In this document: piece by piece, positions 8,901 to 20,421 of the stretch | How the letters are laid out: the number at the start of each line of letters is the position of its first letter | Numbering within the stretch: position 1 is the first letter of the stretch | DNA from: Pseudomonas sp. Irchel s3f7 | GTDB lineage: Bacteria > Pseudomonadota > Gammaproteobacteria > Pseudomonadales > Pseudomonadaceae | Length of the DNA: 64,000 nt | NCBI RefSeq assembly: GCF_900187615.1 | Contig: NZ_FYDO01000024.1 | Coordinates: forward strand, 43,526 to 107,525 | Direction of reading: 5' to 3' | Made by a program: the position numbers and the translations under genes | Notes under the pieces: generated by a model | What the model saw: the letters and a program-made list of their open reading frames with translations, nothing else | Databases searched by the model: none | What the model was told of the DNA's origin: nothing

Positions 8901-9150
8901 AACGGGTCTGCTCCAGCGCCGGCAAACCGGCCATGGCGGTTTCAATCGGGAAGGTGATGCGTTGCTCGGTTTCCAGGGGCGAGAACCCGGCGGCGCCGGT
9001 ATTGATCTGGACCTGGACGTTGGTGATGTCGGGCACAGCGTCGATCGGCAATTTTTGATAACTGGCGATGCCGAGGCCGGCCATGAGCAGAACGGCGAGC
9101 AGCACGATGATGCGGTGCTCAATGGCAAACTGGATCAGGCGTTCGAACAT
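5998..9150 (-). CDS. czcA: Heavy-metal RND efflux pump, inner-membrane transporter
   Basis: A 1050-residue RND transporter that uses the proton gradient to export divalent metals from periplasm or cytoplasm through a tripartite complex. It has the RND layout: N-terminal helix, large periplasmic loop, helix bundle, second periplasmic loop, second bundle. The signature DFGIIVDGAVVIVEN at residues 402-416 is the form associated with Zn/Co/Cd exporters (CzcA type) rather than Cu/Ag pumps. It is the last gene of czcCBA, 49 bases after czcB. Substrate is inferred from the signature only. Confidence 0.93.
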   Translation of the reverse strand: MFERLIQFAIEHRIIVLLAVLLMAGLGIASYQKLPIDAVPDITNVQVQINTGAAGFSPLETEQRITFPIETAMAGLPALEQTRSLSRSGLSQVTVIFKDGTDLFFARQLVNERLQIAREQLPEGAEAVMGPISTGLGEIFLWTVEAQEGALKDDGTPYTPTDLRVIQDWIIKPQLRNVPGVAEINTIGGFAKEYQIAPDPKRLAAYKLTLTDLVTALERNNANVGAGYIERSGEQLLIRAPGQVASTEDIANIVMANVDGTPIRVRNVATVDIGRELRTGAATENGREVVLGTVFMLIGENSRTVSQAVASKLEQINRSLPKGVIAVPVYDRTHLVDKAIATVKKNLVEGAILVIAILFLFLGNIRAALITAMVIPLSMLFTFTGMFSNKVSANLMSLGALDFGIIVDGAVVIVENTLRRLAHAQQHHGRLLTRSERFHEVFAAAKEARRPLIFGQLIIMVVYLPIFALSGVEGKMFHPMAFTVVIALLGAMLLSVTFVPAAIALFVTGKVKEEEGAVMRGARQVYAPALTWVMSHRAVAMGAALGVIVLSGVLTSRMGSEFVPSLSEGDFALQALRVPGTSLTQSVDMQQRLETLILEKVPEVERVFARTGTAEIASDPMPPNISDSYVMLKPKDQWPDPGKSRETLMAELQQAAATLPGSNYELSQPIQLRFNELISGVRSDVAVKVFGDDMAVLNATATKIASAMQAVTGASEVKVEQTTGLPVLTINIDRDKAARYGLNVGDVQDTIAVAVGGRQAGTLYEGDRRFDMVVRLSDAMRKDIDGLSALLIPVPAPLNAAANQIGFIALKDVASLDLVLGPNQVSRENGKRLVIVSANVRGRDIGTFVEEAGEKIERDVQIPAGYWTSWGGQFEQLQSAAKRLQIVVPVALLLVFGLLFMMFNNLKDGLLVFTGIPFALTGGVMALWLRDIPLSISAGVGFIALSGVAVLNGLVMIAFIRNLREEGRSLFDAINEGALTRLRPVLMTALVASLGFIPMALATGTGAEVQRPLATVVIGGILSSTILTLLILPALYQLAHRRDEEETLAK

Positions 9151-9199
9151 GAGAACTGTCTCGTCGAGGGGCGAATCGGTGGGCGTTTACGGGAAGGCG

Positions 9200-10399
9200 C
9201 TAGTGAGCGTGTTCGGCCGAGGCTTTGCCCATTTCCGACTTGAGAACGAAGCTGCCGGCACCCGCGACTTGCACGCCGGCCCCCAACCCTTGGGTGACCT
9301 CCACCAAACCTGCCGCGCTTCGTCCCAGCGCCACCGTTTGCGCCTTGAAGCCGTCGTCGGTCCGCACGAATACCGTGGGTTTGTCCTCGATGGTCTGGAT
9401 GGCGGTTTCCGGTACGGCGACGTTCGCCTGTCGGCTGTCGGTGGCGACCAGCGCAGTGACAAACAGGCCTGGACGCCAGGAGCCTTGCGGGTTTTCCAGG
9501 GTGACGCGAACAGTGGCGGTGCGGGTCTGTTCGCCTAAAAGACTGCCGACGTAGCTGACGGTGCCGGCAACCTCGGCGTTCAATTCCGGAGCGCTGACGG
9601 TAACGGGTTTGCCCACTTGCACCTTGCTCAGTTCCTTGGGCGAAACGCCGAAAGTCACCCAGACTCGCGACAGATCCGAGAGCGTAAAGGCAGCGGTGGT
9701 TTCATCGACCACCTCCCCCGGTGTCAGGTGTTTTTCCACCACGACACCATCGAATGGCGCACGCAATTCGTAGCGATTACCGCCGGTGGCAACCACGCTT
9801 CCGCTCAGTACGCTGATTTTTTGCCGGGCGTTGGTCACGGCGATTTCGGCTTCTTCCAGCGCTTGGCGCGCCTGAAGCAGGTCCTGCTCGGCTGAAATCT
9901 TGTCCTGCCACAGTTTCTTCTCGCGCTCGTAGGTGGTGCGAGCCAACACCAGGCGCCGTTGTGCCGCAGCCTGTTCGCTGCGCTGATCGGAGATCTGCTG
10001 ACTGCTGATGACTGCCAACAACTGGCCTTTCTTCACGGATTGCCCGAGATTGACCGAAACCGACTCGACAACACCAGGAACGCGTGGCACCAGGTGAGCC
10101 GTGCGATCCTCATCGAAACGCACTTCGCCGGGGAACGGCAGGCCGAGGCTGATGTTCTGCGCCCGCGATTGCACCAGTTGAATGCCGGCGGCAGCGATCT
10201 GTTCGGCACTCAACGCCAGGAGCCCTTCTTCGCCTTCGGCATGTCCACCGTCAGTGGCTGCGCCGTCTTCAGCGTGATCCGCCTGTTCCGCCGCTTCATC
10301 GGCATGGGCGTCGACGACGGAATTGCCCGGCCACATCGAACCGATACCAATGCCGAACGCCATTGTCGCCAGTGCGACAACGATCAGTTTTTTATCCAT
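9200..10399 (-). CDS. czcB: Heavy-metal RND efflux periplasmic adaptor
   Basis: A 399-residue membrane-fusion protein with an N-terminal anchor or signal (MDKKLIVVALATMAFGIGIG), a His/Asp/Glu-rich stretch near residues 30-60 (HADEAAEQADHAEDGA, HAEGEEG) that may bind metal, then lipoyl/barrel halves (LVPRVPGVVESVSVNLGQSV) around a coiled-coil hairpin. It links CzcA to CzcC. Start ATG 10399 is supported by AGAGGAG five bases upstream. It lies 48 bases after czcC in one operon. The C-terminus ends in His residues (EHAH). Confidence 0.92.
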   Translation of the reverse strand: MDKKLIVVALATMAFGIGIGSMWPGNSVVDAHADEAAEQADHAEDGAATDGGHAEGEEGLLALSAEQIAAAGIQLVQSRAQNISLGLPFPGEVRFDEDRTAHLVPRVPGVVESVSVNLGQSVKKGQLLAVISSQQISDQRSEQAAAQRRLVLARTTYEREKKLWQDKISAEQDLLQARQALEEAEIAVTNARQKISVLSGSVVATGGNRYELRAPFDGVVVEKHLTPGEVVDETTAAFTLSDLSRVWVTFGVSPKELSKVQVGKPVTVSAPELNAEVAGTVSYVGSLLGEQTRTATVRVTLENPQGSWRPGLFVTALVATDSRQANVAVPETAIQTIEDKPTVFVRTDDGFKAQTVALGRSAAGLVEVTQGLGAGVQVAGAGSFVLKSEMGKASAEHAH

Positions 10400-10447
10400 G
10401 CAAACTCCTCTGCGCCTATCGCCGCGCAGTAATCAAAAAGATGAAAT

Positions 10448-11710
10448 TCAAGGGCTGACGGCGAGGTCGCCGAAGATGCGTTCGATGCGTACCCGGGCGT
10501 CTGTCGCTTCACTGACTGCCTGGATGTACTGGCTGCGGGCACTGATCAGGGTGCGCTGGGCGTCGAGCACGTCGAGAAAGCCGAACTTGCCCATTTCGAA
10601 TCCGCGGGTGGCACTGTCGACCGCACTTTGTGCGGCGGGCAGAATTGTCTGGTTGAACGCTTTGACTTCGTCATTGGCGGTCTGCCATTGCTCAAGGGTG
10701 GTCTGAATTTCCGTGCGCAGGCGCAGCTCGGTGGCGTTGCGCAAATCCCGGGCCTGATCGCTGCGCCGCGCGGCCGCCAGAATGTTGCCTTGGTTGCGGT
10801 TGAACAAAGGGATCGGCATCGAAAGCCCGACCACGTTGACTCGCTCGCGGTCGGTTTCGCTGTACTGGCTACCGACGCTCACCGTCAGATCGGGGATGCG
10901 TTGCGACCTCTCCAGCCCCAGCGATGCTTCACGCTGATCGATCTGCAATTTGGCCAGACGCAGTTCGGCGGTTTCATTCAGACGCGCAAGCAAACGGGCC
11001 GGCGGTGGCACGTTGGGCATGCTATTTGTGACGGCTTGCACGGCGGTCGATGTCGGCAACGGTGCGCCCATCACCTGCGCCAATTGCTGATAGGCATTGG
11101 CCTGATCACGTTCTGCGCGGCTCAGCTCCAGGCGCACTTCCGAGAGCTGCACTTGCGCCCGAGTGCCTTCGACCGGCGATGATTTTCCGGCATCGATCTG
11201 CCCCTTGACCACGCGCAAACCGTTCTCGGCGAGTAGCAGCGATTGGCGGGACAGCTGCAAGCGTTGCTGCGCCGTTTGAGCGCTGTTGAACGCCAGGATC
11301 ACATCGGCGCGCAGGGCATTGCGCTTGTTCTCCAATTCGATTCCGGCCGCGTCCTGTGCGCGACTCGCAACATCGATTCGTGCGCCGCGTTTACCGCCCA
11401 GTTCAATCGGCTGGCTGAGCATCATCGTGGTCGTGCGCGAATCGCGGCGGGTGTCTTCGGCCTCCCACGACACTTCGGGGTTGGGGATCAACCCGGCCTG
11501 CTTGCGGTCACCTTCGGCGATGCCGATTTCCCACTGGGCTGCCGCGAGGTCGGGGTTACCGGCAAACGCTGTTTTCAGGGCTTGTTCCAGGGTCAGTGTC
11601 GATGCTTGCGCAAGTCCCGAACCCGCCAGCAGTAACGCGCATCCGGCGGTCACCGCCCTTACTGTTTTTTTCAGGCGTGATCGCGCCGTCAGTTCTCTTA
11701 AACCGGGCAA
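10448..11710 (-). CDS. czcC: Heavy-metal RND efflux outer-membrane factor
   Basis: A 420-residue TolC-like outer-membrane channel for the Czc pump, first gene of the operon. It has a signal sequence (VRAVTAGCALLLAGSGLAQA) and the two repeated helical halves of the family, the first beginning TLTLEQALKTAFAGNPDLAAAQWE. The start is a TTG at 11710, supported by AAGGAAG seven bases upstream; no better ATG precedes the signal peptide. The metal box at 11784-11799 lies 74 bases before this start. Confidence 0.9.
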   Translation of the reverse strand: MPGLRELTARSRLKKTVRAVTAGCALLLAGSGLAQASTLTLEQALKTAFAGNPDLAAAQWEIGIAEGDRKQAGLIPNPEVSWEAEDTRRDSRTTTMMLSQPIELGGKRGARIDVASRAQDAAGIELENKRNALRADVILAFNSAQTAQQRLQLSRQSLLLAENGLRVVKGQIDAGKSSPVEGTRAQVQLSEVRLELSRAERDQANAYQQLAQVMGAPLPTSTAVQAVTNSMPNVPPPARLLARLNETAELRLAKLQIDQREASLGLERSQRIPDLTVSVGSQYSETDRERVNVVGLSMPIPLFNRNQGNILAAARRSDQARDLRNATELRLRTEIQTTLEQWQTANDEVKAFNQTILPAAQSAVDSATRGFEMGKFGFLDVLDAQRTLISARSQYIQAVSEATDARVRIERIFGDLAVSP

Positions 11711-12184
11711 TGGAATACTTCCTTTTTAAATCAAGACTGTCGCCACGGTAGAGTTTTGAACTTATCGACAAGGTGACTGGAAGATTACAAATCCGTTATC
11801 CAGGGATTATGGAAGTTGTTTTGCACTAGGATGCGAAGTGCCCACCTTGATATAGCAATACATCGAAACAAATACACAAGCATTATCCGCCAAACAGCAC
11901 TTGCCTCAGTTCACCTCTAATGAATCGAGTGAGTGTTTTGGCCTGGCGCGCTGCGTCAGGGTGTCGCAGAAGGCCGATTTCAGGGCTCTAGACTCAGTCA
12001 ATCATTGACTCTGTAGCCACTACAGCCTTTACCTTGCGCACCCTCACTCAAAGAAATCCTCAATAGGAAATCTGAAACTCACAACACAGTGTCGTCAATA
12101 AACCCGTTCGGAAACCCTTCAAAAACAACAAACTTTCCTGACTGACCTAGTGACTTACCCATTAAATATAAGTGGTGATTAATC
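11711..12184. other. Divergent control region between czcC and the metal two-component system
   Basis: No gene is visible. The stretch holds the shared box at 11784-11799 and a perfect palindrome AGTCAAT-C-ATTGACT at 11996-12010. It is less GC-rich than its surroundings, especially from 12020 on. The region before the regulator ATG is AT-rich (ATTAAATATAAG) with a weak ribosome-binding site. Confidence 0.6.
11784..11799 (-). promoter_or_regulatory. Shared metal-regulon box, copy 2 (czcCBA)
   Basis: ATTACAAATCCGTTAT, 15 of 16 bases identical to the box at 5852-5867 and at the same distance (about 73 bases) from its start codon. It shows both a partial dyad (AT-AC...GT-AT) and an 11-base direct spacing of TTACA/TTATC. 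Confidence 0.65.
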
Positions 12185-12859
12185 ATGCGAATCCTTGTCG
12201 TCGAGGACGAGCTTAAAGCTGCCGAATACTTGCATCAGGGACTGACGGAAAGTGGTTATGTCGTTGACCACGCGGCCACCGGCGCCGATGGATTGCACCT
12301 GGCGCAACAGCAGGCGTATGACCTGGTGATCCTGGACGTGAATCTGCCGGAGATGGATGGCTGGGGCGTGCTGGAACAACTGCGTCACACGCACTCCACC
12401 CGGGTGATGATGCTCACTGCCCGCGGTCGTCTGGCCGACAAGATTCGTGGTCTCGACCTGGGCGCCGATGATTATCTGGTCAAGCCATTCCAGTTTCCCG
12501 AACTGCTCGCACGGGTACGCACGCTGATGCGCCGCAGTGAAAACATCCCGGTGCCGCAGGTTCTGAAAGTCGCCGATCTGGAGCTCGATCCGGGTCGTCA
12601 CCGTGCCTTTCGCGGCGAGCAACGTATCGACCTGACCACCAAGGAATTCGCCCTTCTGCATCTGCTGATGCGTCAGTCCGGCGAAGTGCTGACCCGCACG
12701 CAGATCATTTCACTGGTGTGGGACATGAACTTCGATTGCGACACCAACGTGGTTGAAGTATCGATACGGCGTTTGCGGGCGAAAATCGACGATCCGTTCG
12801 ACCGCAAGCTGATCCACACCTTGCGCGGCGTCGGTTACGTTCTGGAGGCGCGGGAATGA
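12185..12859 (+). CDS. OmpR-family heavy-metal response regulator
   Basis: A 224-residue response regulator of the CopR/CzcR/IrlR type. The receiver domain (1-118) has the acidic pair Glu7-Asp8, phospho-acceptor Asp51 (VILDVNLP), Thr78 and Lys100. The C-terminal winged helix (about 125-222) includes LTTKEFALLHLLM and RRLRAKIDDPF. It overlaps the sensor kinase by 4 bases (ATGA). Divergent placement from czcCBA suggests that it activates that operon. Whether it answers to Zn/Cd/Co or to Cu cannot be read; the CzcA signature favours the former. Confidence 0.9.
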   Translation: MRILVVEDELKAAEYLHQGLTESGYVVDHAATGADGLHLAQQQAYDLVILDVNLPEMDGWGVLEQLRHTHSTRVMMLTARGRLADKIRGLDLGADDYLVKPFQFPELLARVRTLMRRSENIPVPQVLKVADLELDPGRHRAFRGEQRIDLTTKEFALLHLLMRQSGEVLTRTQIISLVWDMNFDCDTNVVEVSIRRLRAKIDDPFDRKLIHTLRGVGYVLEARE

Positions 12860-14256
12860 AACCAGCGAGCCTGTCGCTACGGCTGGGACTGACCATGAGT
12901 ATTCTTGGGGCACTGTTGGTGATGTTCCTCGCAGTATTGGCTTACTTCGCCCTGACCCATGAGCTCAATACGCTCTCCCGGGACAGTCTGGCCAGCAAGA
13001 TGGAGCAGATTGAACACGGCCTGTCGCTGTACACCGACCCCGCTGAGATCAGTTCGAAGCCGCATATCCTGCTCGATCAGGTCATGGGCCACGACAATCT
13101 CACGCTGACCATTTACGACCGAAGCAACCAGCGTTCCCCGCTGCTGAAGTCCGGCACCGGCATGGTCGATCCACGCCCTGAACTCAAAGCCGTGCGAGCG
13201 ACCAGCGATCAGTTGACCTACAGCGACAGCACCGGTGCTGAAGGCGCGAAATATCTCACCCTGTCAAAGCTGATTCGCCTCAAGGATGGCACCAGTGTTC
13301 CGGTGTTGCTGTCGATGGACAATGCCCACGACCAGGCATTGCTCAGCGCCTATCTGCGCTCGACGCTGATAGCGTTGCCCTGGCTGCTGATCTTCATTGG
13401 CTTGAGTGCCTGGGTGACGGTGCAACGAGGCCTGGCTCCGATGCGCGAGTTTCGCAAAGTGGCGGCGATGGTATCGACCCAGGATCTTGATCATCGACTG
13501 TCGGTGGTAAACATGCCGCAGGAGTTGAGCGAACTGGCGCAAGGCATCAACTTCATGCTGCACCGCCTCGACAACGGTGTGCAGCAGCTATCGCAGTTCT
13601 CCGATGATCTGGCCCATGAACTGCGCACGCCGATCAACAACCTGATGGGCAAGGCGCAGGTAACCCTGTCCCGGGAACGCACGACCGAAGAGTACAAAGA
13701 TGTATTGGTGTCGTGCATTGAAGAGTTGGAGCGTGTCGCTCGGATCGTCTGCGACATGCTGTTTCTGGCGCAGGTCAGTCATCCGGAGTCGCTCGCGCCT
13801 TTTGAGTTGATCGAGCTGGAGGATGAAGCGCTGAAAGTCGCCGATCTGTTTGCGCTGTCGGCCCAGGAGAAGCGGATCGATCTGAGTGTGGTTGGCAGCG
13901 CGCGGGTGCTGGGCGACCGGTTGATGATTCAACGGGCGATCTCCAATCTGTTGTCCAATGCGCTGCGCCACTGTCCACCCGGAGAAACCGTTTCACTACT
14001 GATCGAGTGCGGCGCAACAGAGGCTTCGCTGCTCGTCAGCAACCCCGGCACCGGCATCGAAGCGCAGCATCTGCCGCATCTGTTCGAGCGCTTTTACCGG
14101 GTCGACAGCAGCCGATCTCGTGCCCAAGGCAGCACCGGACTGGGGTTGGCGATTGTGCGCTCGATCATGAGCCTGCATCAGGGCGTGGCGCAGGTGCAGA
14201 GTTTGCCGGGAACGATGACGGTGTTTCGGTTGGGGTTTCCAAAAGCCGACGCATAA
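12856..14256 (+). CDS. Heavy-metal sensor histidine kinase
   Basis: A 466-residue membrane kinase. One transmembrane helix lies near residues 10-32 and another near 168-188, framing a periplasmic metal-sensing domain. A HAMP linker follows, then the phospho-acceptor His254 in DDLAHELRTPINN, then the ATP-binding domain with N-box (SNLLSNALRHC) and G-box (GSTGLGLAIVRS). It belongs to the CopS/CzcS/IrlS group that pairs with OmpR-type metal regulators. Coupled by ATGA to the regulator gene. Confidence 0.9.
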   Translation: MKPASLSLRLGLTMSILGALLVMFLAVLAYFALTHELNTLSRDSLASKMEQIEHGLSLYTDPAEISSKPHILLDQVMGHDNLTLTIYDRSNQRSPLLKSGTGMVDPRPELKAVRATSDQLTYSDSTGAEGAKYLTLSKLIRLKDGTSVPVLLSMDNAHDQALLSAYLRSTLIALPWLLIFIGLSAWVTVQRGLAPMREFRKVAAMVSTQDLDHRLSVVNMPQELSELAQGINFMLHRLDNGVQQLSQFSDDLAHELRTPINNLMGKAQVTLSRERTTEEYKDVLVSCIEELERVARIVCDMLFLAQVSHPESLAPFELIELEDEALKVADLFALSAQEKRIDLSVVGSARVLGDRLMIQRAISNLLSNALRHCPPGETVSLLIECGATEASLLVSNPGTGIEAQHLPHLFERFYRVDSSRSRAQGSTGLGLAIVRSIMSLHQGVAQVQSLPGTMTVFRLGFPKADA

Positions 14257-14269
14257 CTGCCCATGTGAG

Positions 14270-14363
14270 AGCGAGCCTGCTCGCTCCTACAGTGGGCCGG
14301 CAGTGGGTGCAAATTATGTGGGCGGAGGAAATCCCTTGTAGGAGCTCGCTTGCGAGCGATGAC
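14270..14363. repeat. REP/REPIN pair
   Basis: GAGCGAGCCTGCTCGCTCCTAC and the facing TGTAGGAGCTCGCTTGCGAGCG arm, between the convergent sensor-kinase and importer genes. Confidence 0.7.
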
Positions 14364-14377
14364 GGTGGATCAGACAA

Positions 14378-14404
14378 CAAAAAACGGCACCTTCCGGTGC
14401 CGTT
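14378..14404 (-). terminator. Terminator of the glp-like importer operon
   Basis: A perfect 9-bp stem AACGGCACC and GGTGCCGTT. On the minus strand the stem is followed by six T residues, so it ends the importer transcript that stops at 14426. It may also slow the kinase transcript from the other side. Confidence 0.85.
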
Positions 14405-14425
14405 CGCTTTCACAACACAACCTCC

Positions 14426-16168
<1,743 letters not shown>

Positions 16169-16215
16169 AGAGACCTCCTGTTTAAGTTTCGGAGCAACAT
16201 TGCCGAGCGATTCGA

Positions 16216-16488
16216 CTAGCCCCAACGCATCACAGCCAACAGCCACACCAGGGACATCGCGAAGGCGACCCAGATGCTCCAGTCGGTGACGCCGATTACC
16301 AGCAAATGCAGGTAGGCGCTGCCGAGAAGACCGATAAACAGCCGATCGCCACGGGTGGTGGCAATCGGCAAAAAACCTCGTCGCAGAATGCTCGGCGAAC
16401 GCAATTCCCAGGTGGTCATGCCCACCAGGATCAAACCGATAAAACTAAAAAATGCCGCCGTGGGGACCGTCCAACTCATCCATTCCAT
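16216..16488 (-). CDS. glpU: Small membrane protein of the importer, GlpU (DUF2160) type
   Basis: A 90-residue protein with three hydrophobic segments (TAAFFSFIGLILVGM, RLFIGLLGSAYLHLLVIGV, IWVAFAMSLVWLLAVM). Such a DUF2160 protein sits between the permease and binding-protein genes in glycerol ABC clusters; its role is unknown. ATG 16488 is preferred to 16491 because GAGGAG is then 6 bases away; this ribosome-binding site overlaps the end of glpQ. Confidence 0.75.
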   Translation of the reverse strand: MEWMSWTVPTAAFFSFIGLILVGMTTWELRSPSILRRGFLPIATTRGDRLFIGLLGSAYLHLLVIGVTDWSIWVAFAMSLVWLLAVMRWG

Positions 16489-16498
16489 CATCAGCTCC

Positions 16499-17299
16499 TC
16501 ATACCCGGCCCAGGGCAAAGCCCTTGGCCACGTGGTTGCGAACGAACCAGATCACCAGCATGCCCGGCAGGATGGTCAACACCCCTGCCGCCGCGAGCAC
16601 GCCCCAGTCGATGCCGGACGCCGAGACCGTGCGCGTCATCACCGCCGCGATCGGTTTGGCGTTCACTGAGGTGAGGGTTCGCGCCAGCAGCAGTTCGACC
16701 CAGGAAAACATGAAGCAGAAAAACGCCGTCACGCCGATGCCGGAGCCGATCAGCGGGATGAAAATCTTCACGAAGAACTTGGGGAAACTGTAGCCGTCGA
16801 TGTAAGCGGTTTCGTCGATTTCCTTCGGCACGCCGGACATGAAGCCTTCGAGAATCCACACCGCCAGTGGCACGTTGAACAGGCAATGGGCCAGGGCCAC
16901 GGCGATGTGCGTGTCGAACAACCCGATCGACGAGTACAGCTGAAAAAATGGCAGCAGGAACACCGCTGGCGGCGCCATGCGGTTGGTCAGCAACCAGAAG
17001 AACAGGTGCTTGTCGCCAAGGAAGCGATAACGCGAAAACGCATACGCCGCCGGCAGCGCCACGCTCAAGGAGATCACCGTGTTCAGGCTCACGTAGTACA
17101 GCGAGTTGAGATAACCGGTGTACCAGGCCGGGTCAGTGAAAATCACCTTGTAATTGTGGAAGGTGAAATCCTGGGGGAACAGCGTCAGGCCGCCGAGGAT
17201 TTCGCCGTTGCTCTTGAACGACATGTTCAGCAGCCAATAGATCGGCACCAGCAGGAACAGGATGTAGAGCAGCAGTGGAACAAGCTTTCTCTTGCTCAT
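16499..17299 (-). CDS. glpQ: ABC importer permease, GlpQ type
   Basis: A 266-residue MalG-like carbohydrate permease. Six hydrophobic helices are visible, beginning LVPLLLYILFLLVPIYWLLN, and the EAA loop appears as EIDETAYIDGYSFPKFFVKIFIPLI, the contact point for the ATPases. It starts 7 bases after the glpP stop. Confidence 0.85.
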   Translation of the reverse strand: MSKRKLVPLLLYILFLLVPIYWLLNMSFKSNGEILGGLTLFPQDFTFHNYKVIFTDPAWYTGYLNSLYYVSLNTVISLSVALPAAYAFSRYRFLGDKHLFFWLLTNRMAPPAVFLLPFFQLYSSIGLFDTHIAVALAHCLFNVPLAVWILEGFMSGVPKEIDETAYIDGYSFPKFFVKIFIPLIGSGIGVTAFFCFMFSWVELLLARTLTSVNAKPIAAVMTRTVSASGIDWGVLAAAGVLTILPGMLVIWFVRNHVAKGFALGRV

Positions 17300-17306
17300 G
17301 ATGGCC

Positions 17307-18169
<863 letters not shown>

Positions 18170-18173
<4 letters not shown>

Positions 18174-19282
18174 CGCTGCACCTCGTGGGCTTGCGCCTCC
18201 AGCAGGAACTCATCGGCATAGACCATCAACCACTGCGCCGGAAAGCTGATGTACGCCGTGCCTTGGGGCACCGGCTTGTCTTCCGCCAGACGCACTTTCA
18301 GCGGAGCCCCATCAAGGTTCAGGGTCATGATCTTGTAGGTGCCGAGGTCTTCCACGTGTACGACGTCTGCCCGCAACGCGTCATCAAAGGCTTCGTCCCA
18401 CACATGGATGAACTCCGGACGAATGCCGACCTTCAGGGTTTTCCACTCCGATTCAGCAATGCGCTGCCGCATGACCTCGGACAACGGCAGATGGGTCGAC
18501 GCGAAACCGACGCCACCCGGTTGCGGCTGCACGTCGATCAGGTTCATGCCCGGACTGCCAATGAAGTAGCCGACGAAGGTGTGGCTGGGTCGCTCGAACA
18601 GTTCCCTTGGCGTACCGAACTGCACGATCTGCCCGCCGTACATCACCGCAATTTTGTCGGCGAAGGTCGAGGCCTCCAGCTGATCGTGGGTGACGTAGAC
18701 CATGGTGATGTTGAACTGCTCGTGAATCTGCTTGAGCTTGCGCCGCAGTTTCCACTTCAGGTGCGGGTCGATCACCGTCAGCGGCTCGTCGAAGAGAATC
18801 GCCGACACGTCGTCACGCACCAGCCCACGGCCCATGGAGACTTTCTGTTTCTCGTCGGCGGTGAGGTTGCGGGCTTTTTTGCTCAGCAGATTCTGCAGGT
18901 CGAGGACTTCGGCGATTTCCTGCACCTTGCTGTGAACTTTCGCCTCGGCCATGCCCTGATTGCGCAGCGGGAAGGCCAGATTGTCGAACACCGTCATGGT
19001 GTCGTAGACCACCGGGAACTGGAAAACCTGAGCGATGTTGCGCTTCTCCGGGGTCAGGTTGTTGACCGCTTTGCCATCGAACAGCACATGCCCCTGGGAC
19101 GGACTGAGCAGCCCGGAGATGATATTGAGCAAGGTCGACTTGCCGCAGCCCGAGGGGCCAAGCAAGGCGTAGGCTCCGCCCTGCTCCCAGATGTGGTCCA
19201 TCTCGCGAATCGCATAATCCTCCGGTCCGGTCGGGGTTTTGCTGTAGCTGTGGGCGAGGTTCTGCAAACGGATTTCGGCCAT
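18170..19282 (-). CDS. glpT: ABC importer ATPase, GlpT type, with degenerate signature motif
   Basis: A 370-residue MalK-like ATPase: canonical Walker A GPSGCGKST (42-50), Q-loop (VFQFP), Walker B ILFDEP and switch His199 (VTHDQ), then a C-terminal TOBE-type domain. The ABC signature, normally LSGGQ, reads LTADEK at 140-145. Together with the partner's changes this predicts one dead and one live ATP site in the heterodimer. It shares one base with the glpS stop region and overlaps glpP by 4. Confidence 0.85.
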
Positions 19283-20376
19283 CAGGCAACCCTCGCGACA
19301 CGCCGGCCCGGCGCCTGGACCAGCCGCCCCTGCGCATCGAACACAAACAGTTTATGGGTCGGGATGTAGATGCGAATCGGCGCATCGACGTCGTATTCGT
19401 GAACGCCGGGCAAGTGCAGTACCAGCAGGAAATGCTCGTTGCGCACGTGCAGGAAGGTTTCCGAGCCACTGATTTCCGCGACTTCGACGGTCACCGCCAG
19501 CTCGAGGTCGTCGTCGTTGCTCGGCACCAGCGAGATATGGCTGGGCCGCACGCCGAAGCGAAACTCGCCCTCGCCCACCGGACGCAGATCGACGTTCAGC
19601 GGGAAGTGCACGAAGTTGGCGAAGCTCACTTCATTGCCGGCAATGCGCCCCGGCATCAGGTTGATCGGCGGTTCGGAAAACAGCTCGGCCGCCAGCACTG
19701 ACTGCGGCTGGTGATAGACCGAGGACGACTGCCCGCTCTGAATCACCCGGCCTTCATGAAGAATCGTCGTGGTGCCGCCCAGGGCCAACGCTTCGTTGGG
19801 CTCGGTGGTGGCGTAAATGGCGATGGTGTGGCGCGCCTTGAACAGCTCGCGCATTTCCTGGCGCAGCTCTTCGCGCAACTTGTAGTCGAGGTTGACCAAC
19901 GGTTCGTCGAACAGGATCAGCTCCGCGTCCTTGACCAACGCCCGGGCCATGGCCGTGCGCTGTTGCTGACCACCGGAGAGTTCGAGAGGATGCCGCTGGA
20001 GGAACTTCTCGATGCGCAGCATCTTCGCGGTTTCCAGCACTTTGCTCTGGATCTGTTCGTTGGACATCCCGGCCTGTCGCAACGGCGAGGCGATGTTCTC
20101 GAACACCGTCATGGTCGGGTAGTTGATGAACTGCTGATACACCATCGACACGTTGCGTAACCGCACAGGCCGCTGGGTGACATCGACGCCATTCATCAGG
20201 ATGCGACCGCTGTCAGGCTTATCCAGACCGGCCATCAGGCGCATGAGACTGGTTTTGCCGGACAAGGTACGCCCAAGCAAAACGTTGAACGATCCGGGTT
20301 CGAAACTCAGGTTGGCATCGTCGATCCAGGTCTGGCCCTCGACGGTGCGGCTGACGTGCTCCAGGGTGAGTGACAT
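19282..20376 (-). CDS. glpS: ABC importer ATPase, GlpS type, lacking switch histidine
   Basis: A 364-residue MalK-like ATPase, first gene of the importer operon. Walker A is GRTLSGKT (35-42), the signature LSGGQ (133-137) is normal and Walker B is ILFDEP. At the H-loop, where VTHDQ is expected, the sequence is ATTEP with Thr191 in place of His. The pair GlpS/GlpT is thus asymmetric. A sigma-54 promoter lies 46-61 bases before the start. Confidence 0.85.
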   Translation of the reverse strand: MSLTLEHVSRTVEGQTWIDDANLSFEPGSFNVLLGRTLSGKTSLMRLMAGLDKPDSGRILMNGVDVTQRPVRLRNVSMVYQQFINYPTMTVFENIASPLRQAGMSNEQIQSKVLETAKMLRIEKFLQRHPLELSGGQQQRTAMARALVKDAELILFDEPLVNLDYKLREELRQEMRELFKARHTIAIYATTEPNEALALGGTTTILHEGRVIQSGQSSSVYHQPQSVLAAELFSEPPINLMPGRIAGNEVSFANFVHFPLNVDLRPVGEGEFRFGVRPSHISLVPSNDDDLELAVTVEVAEISGSETFLHVRNEHFLLVLHLPGVHEYDVDAPIRIYIPTHKLFVFDAQGRLVQAPGRRVARVA

Positions 20377-20421
20377 GGCTCGGCCTTTTTATTTTTTTGA
20401 GTCAAGCGACCGGAGCACTAC

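Noticed and set aside
6523..9243. 906-residue open frame on the plus strand opposite czcA
   Set aside because: It mirrors the codons of czcA, is rich in His/Arg/Gln as GC-rich antisense frames are, and has no family resemblance.
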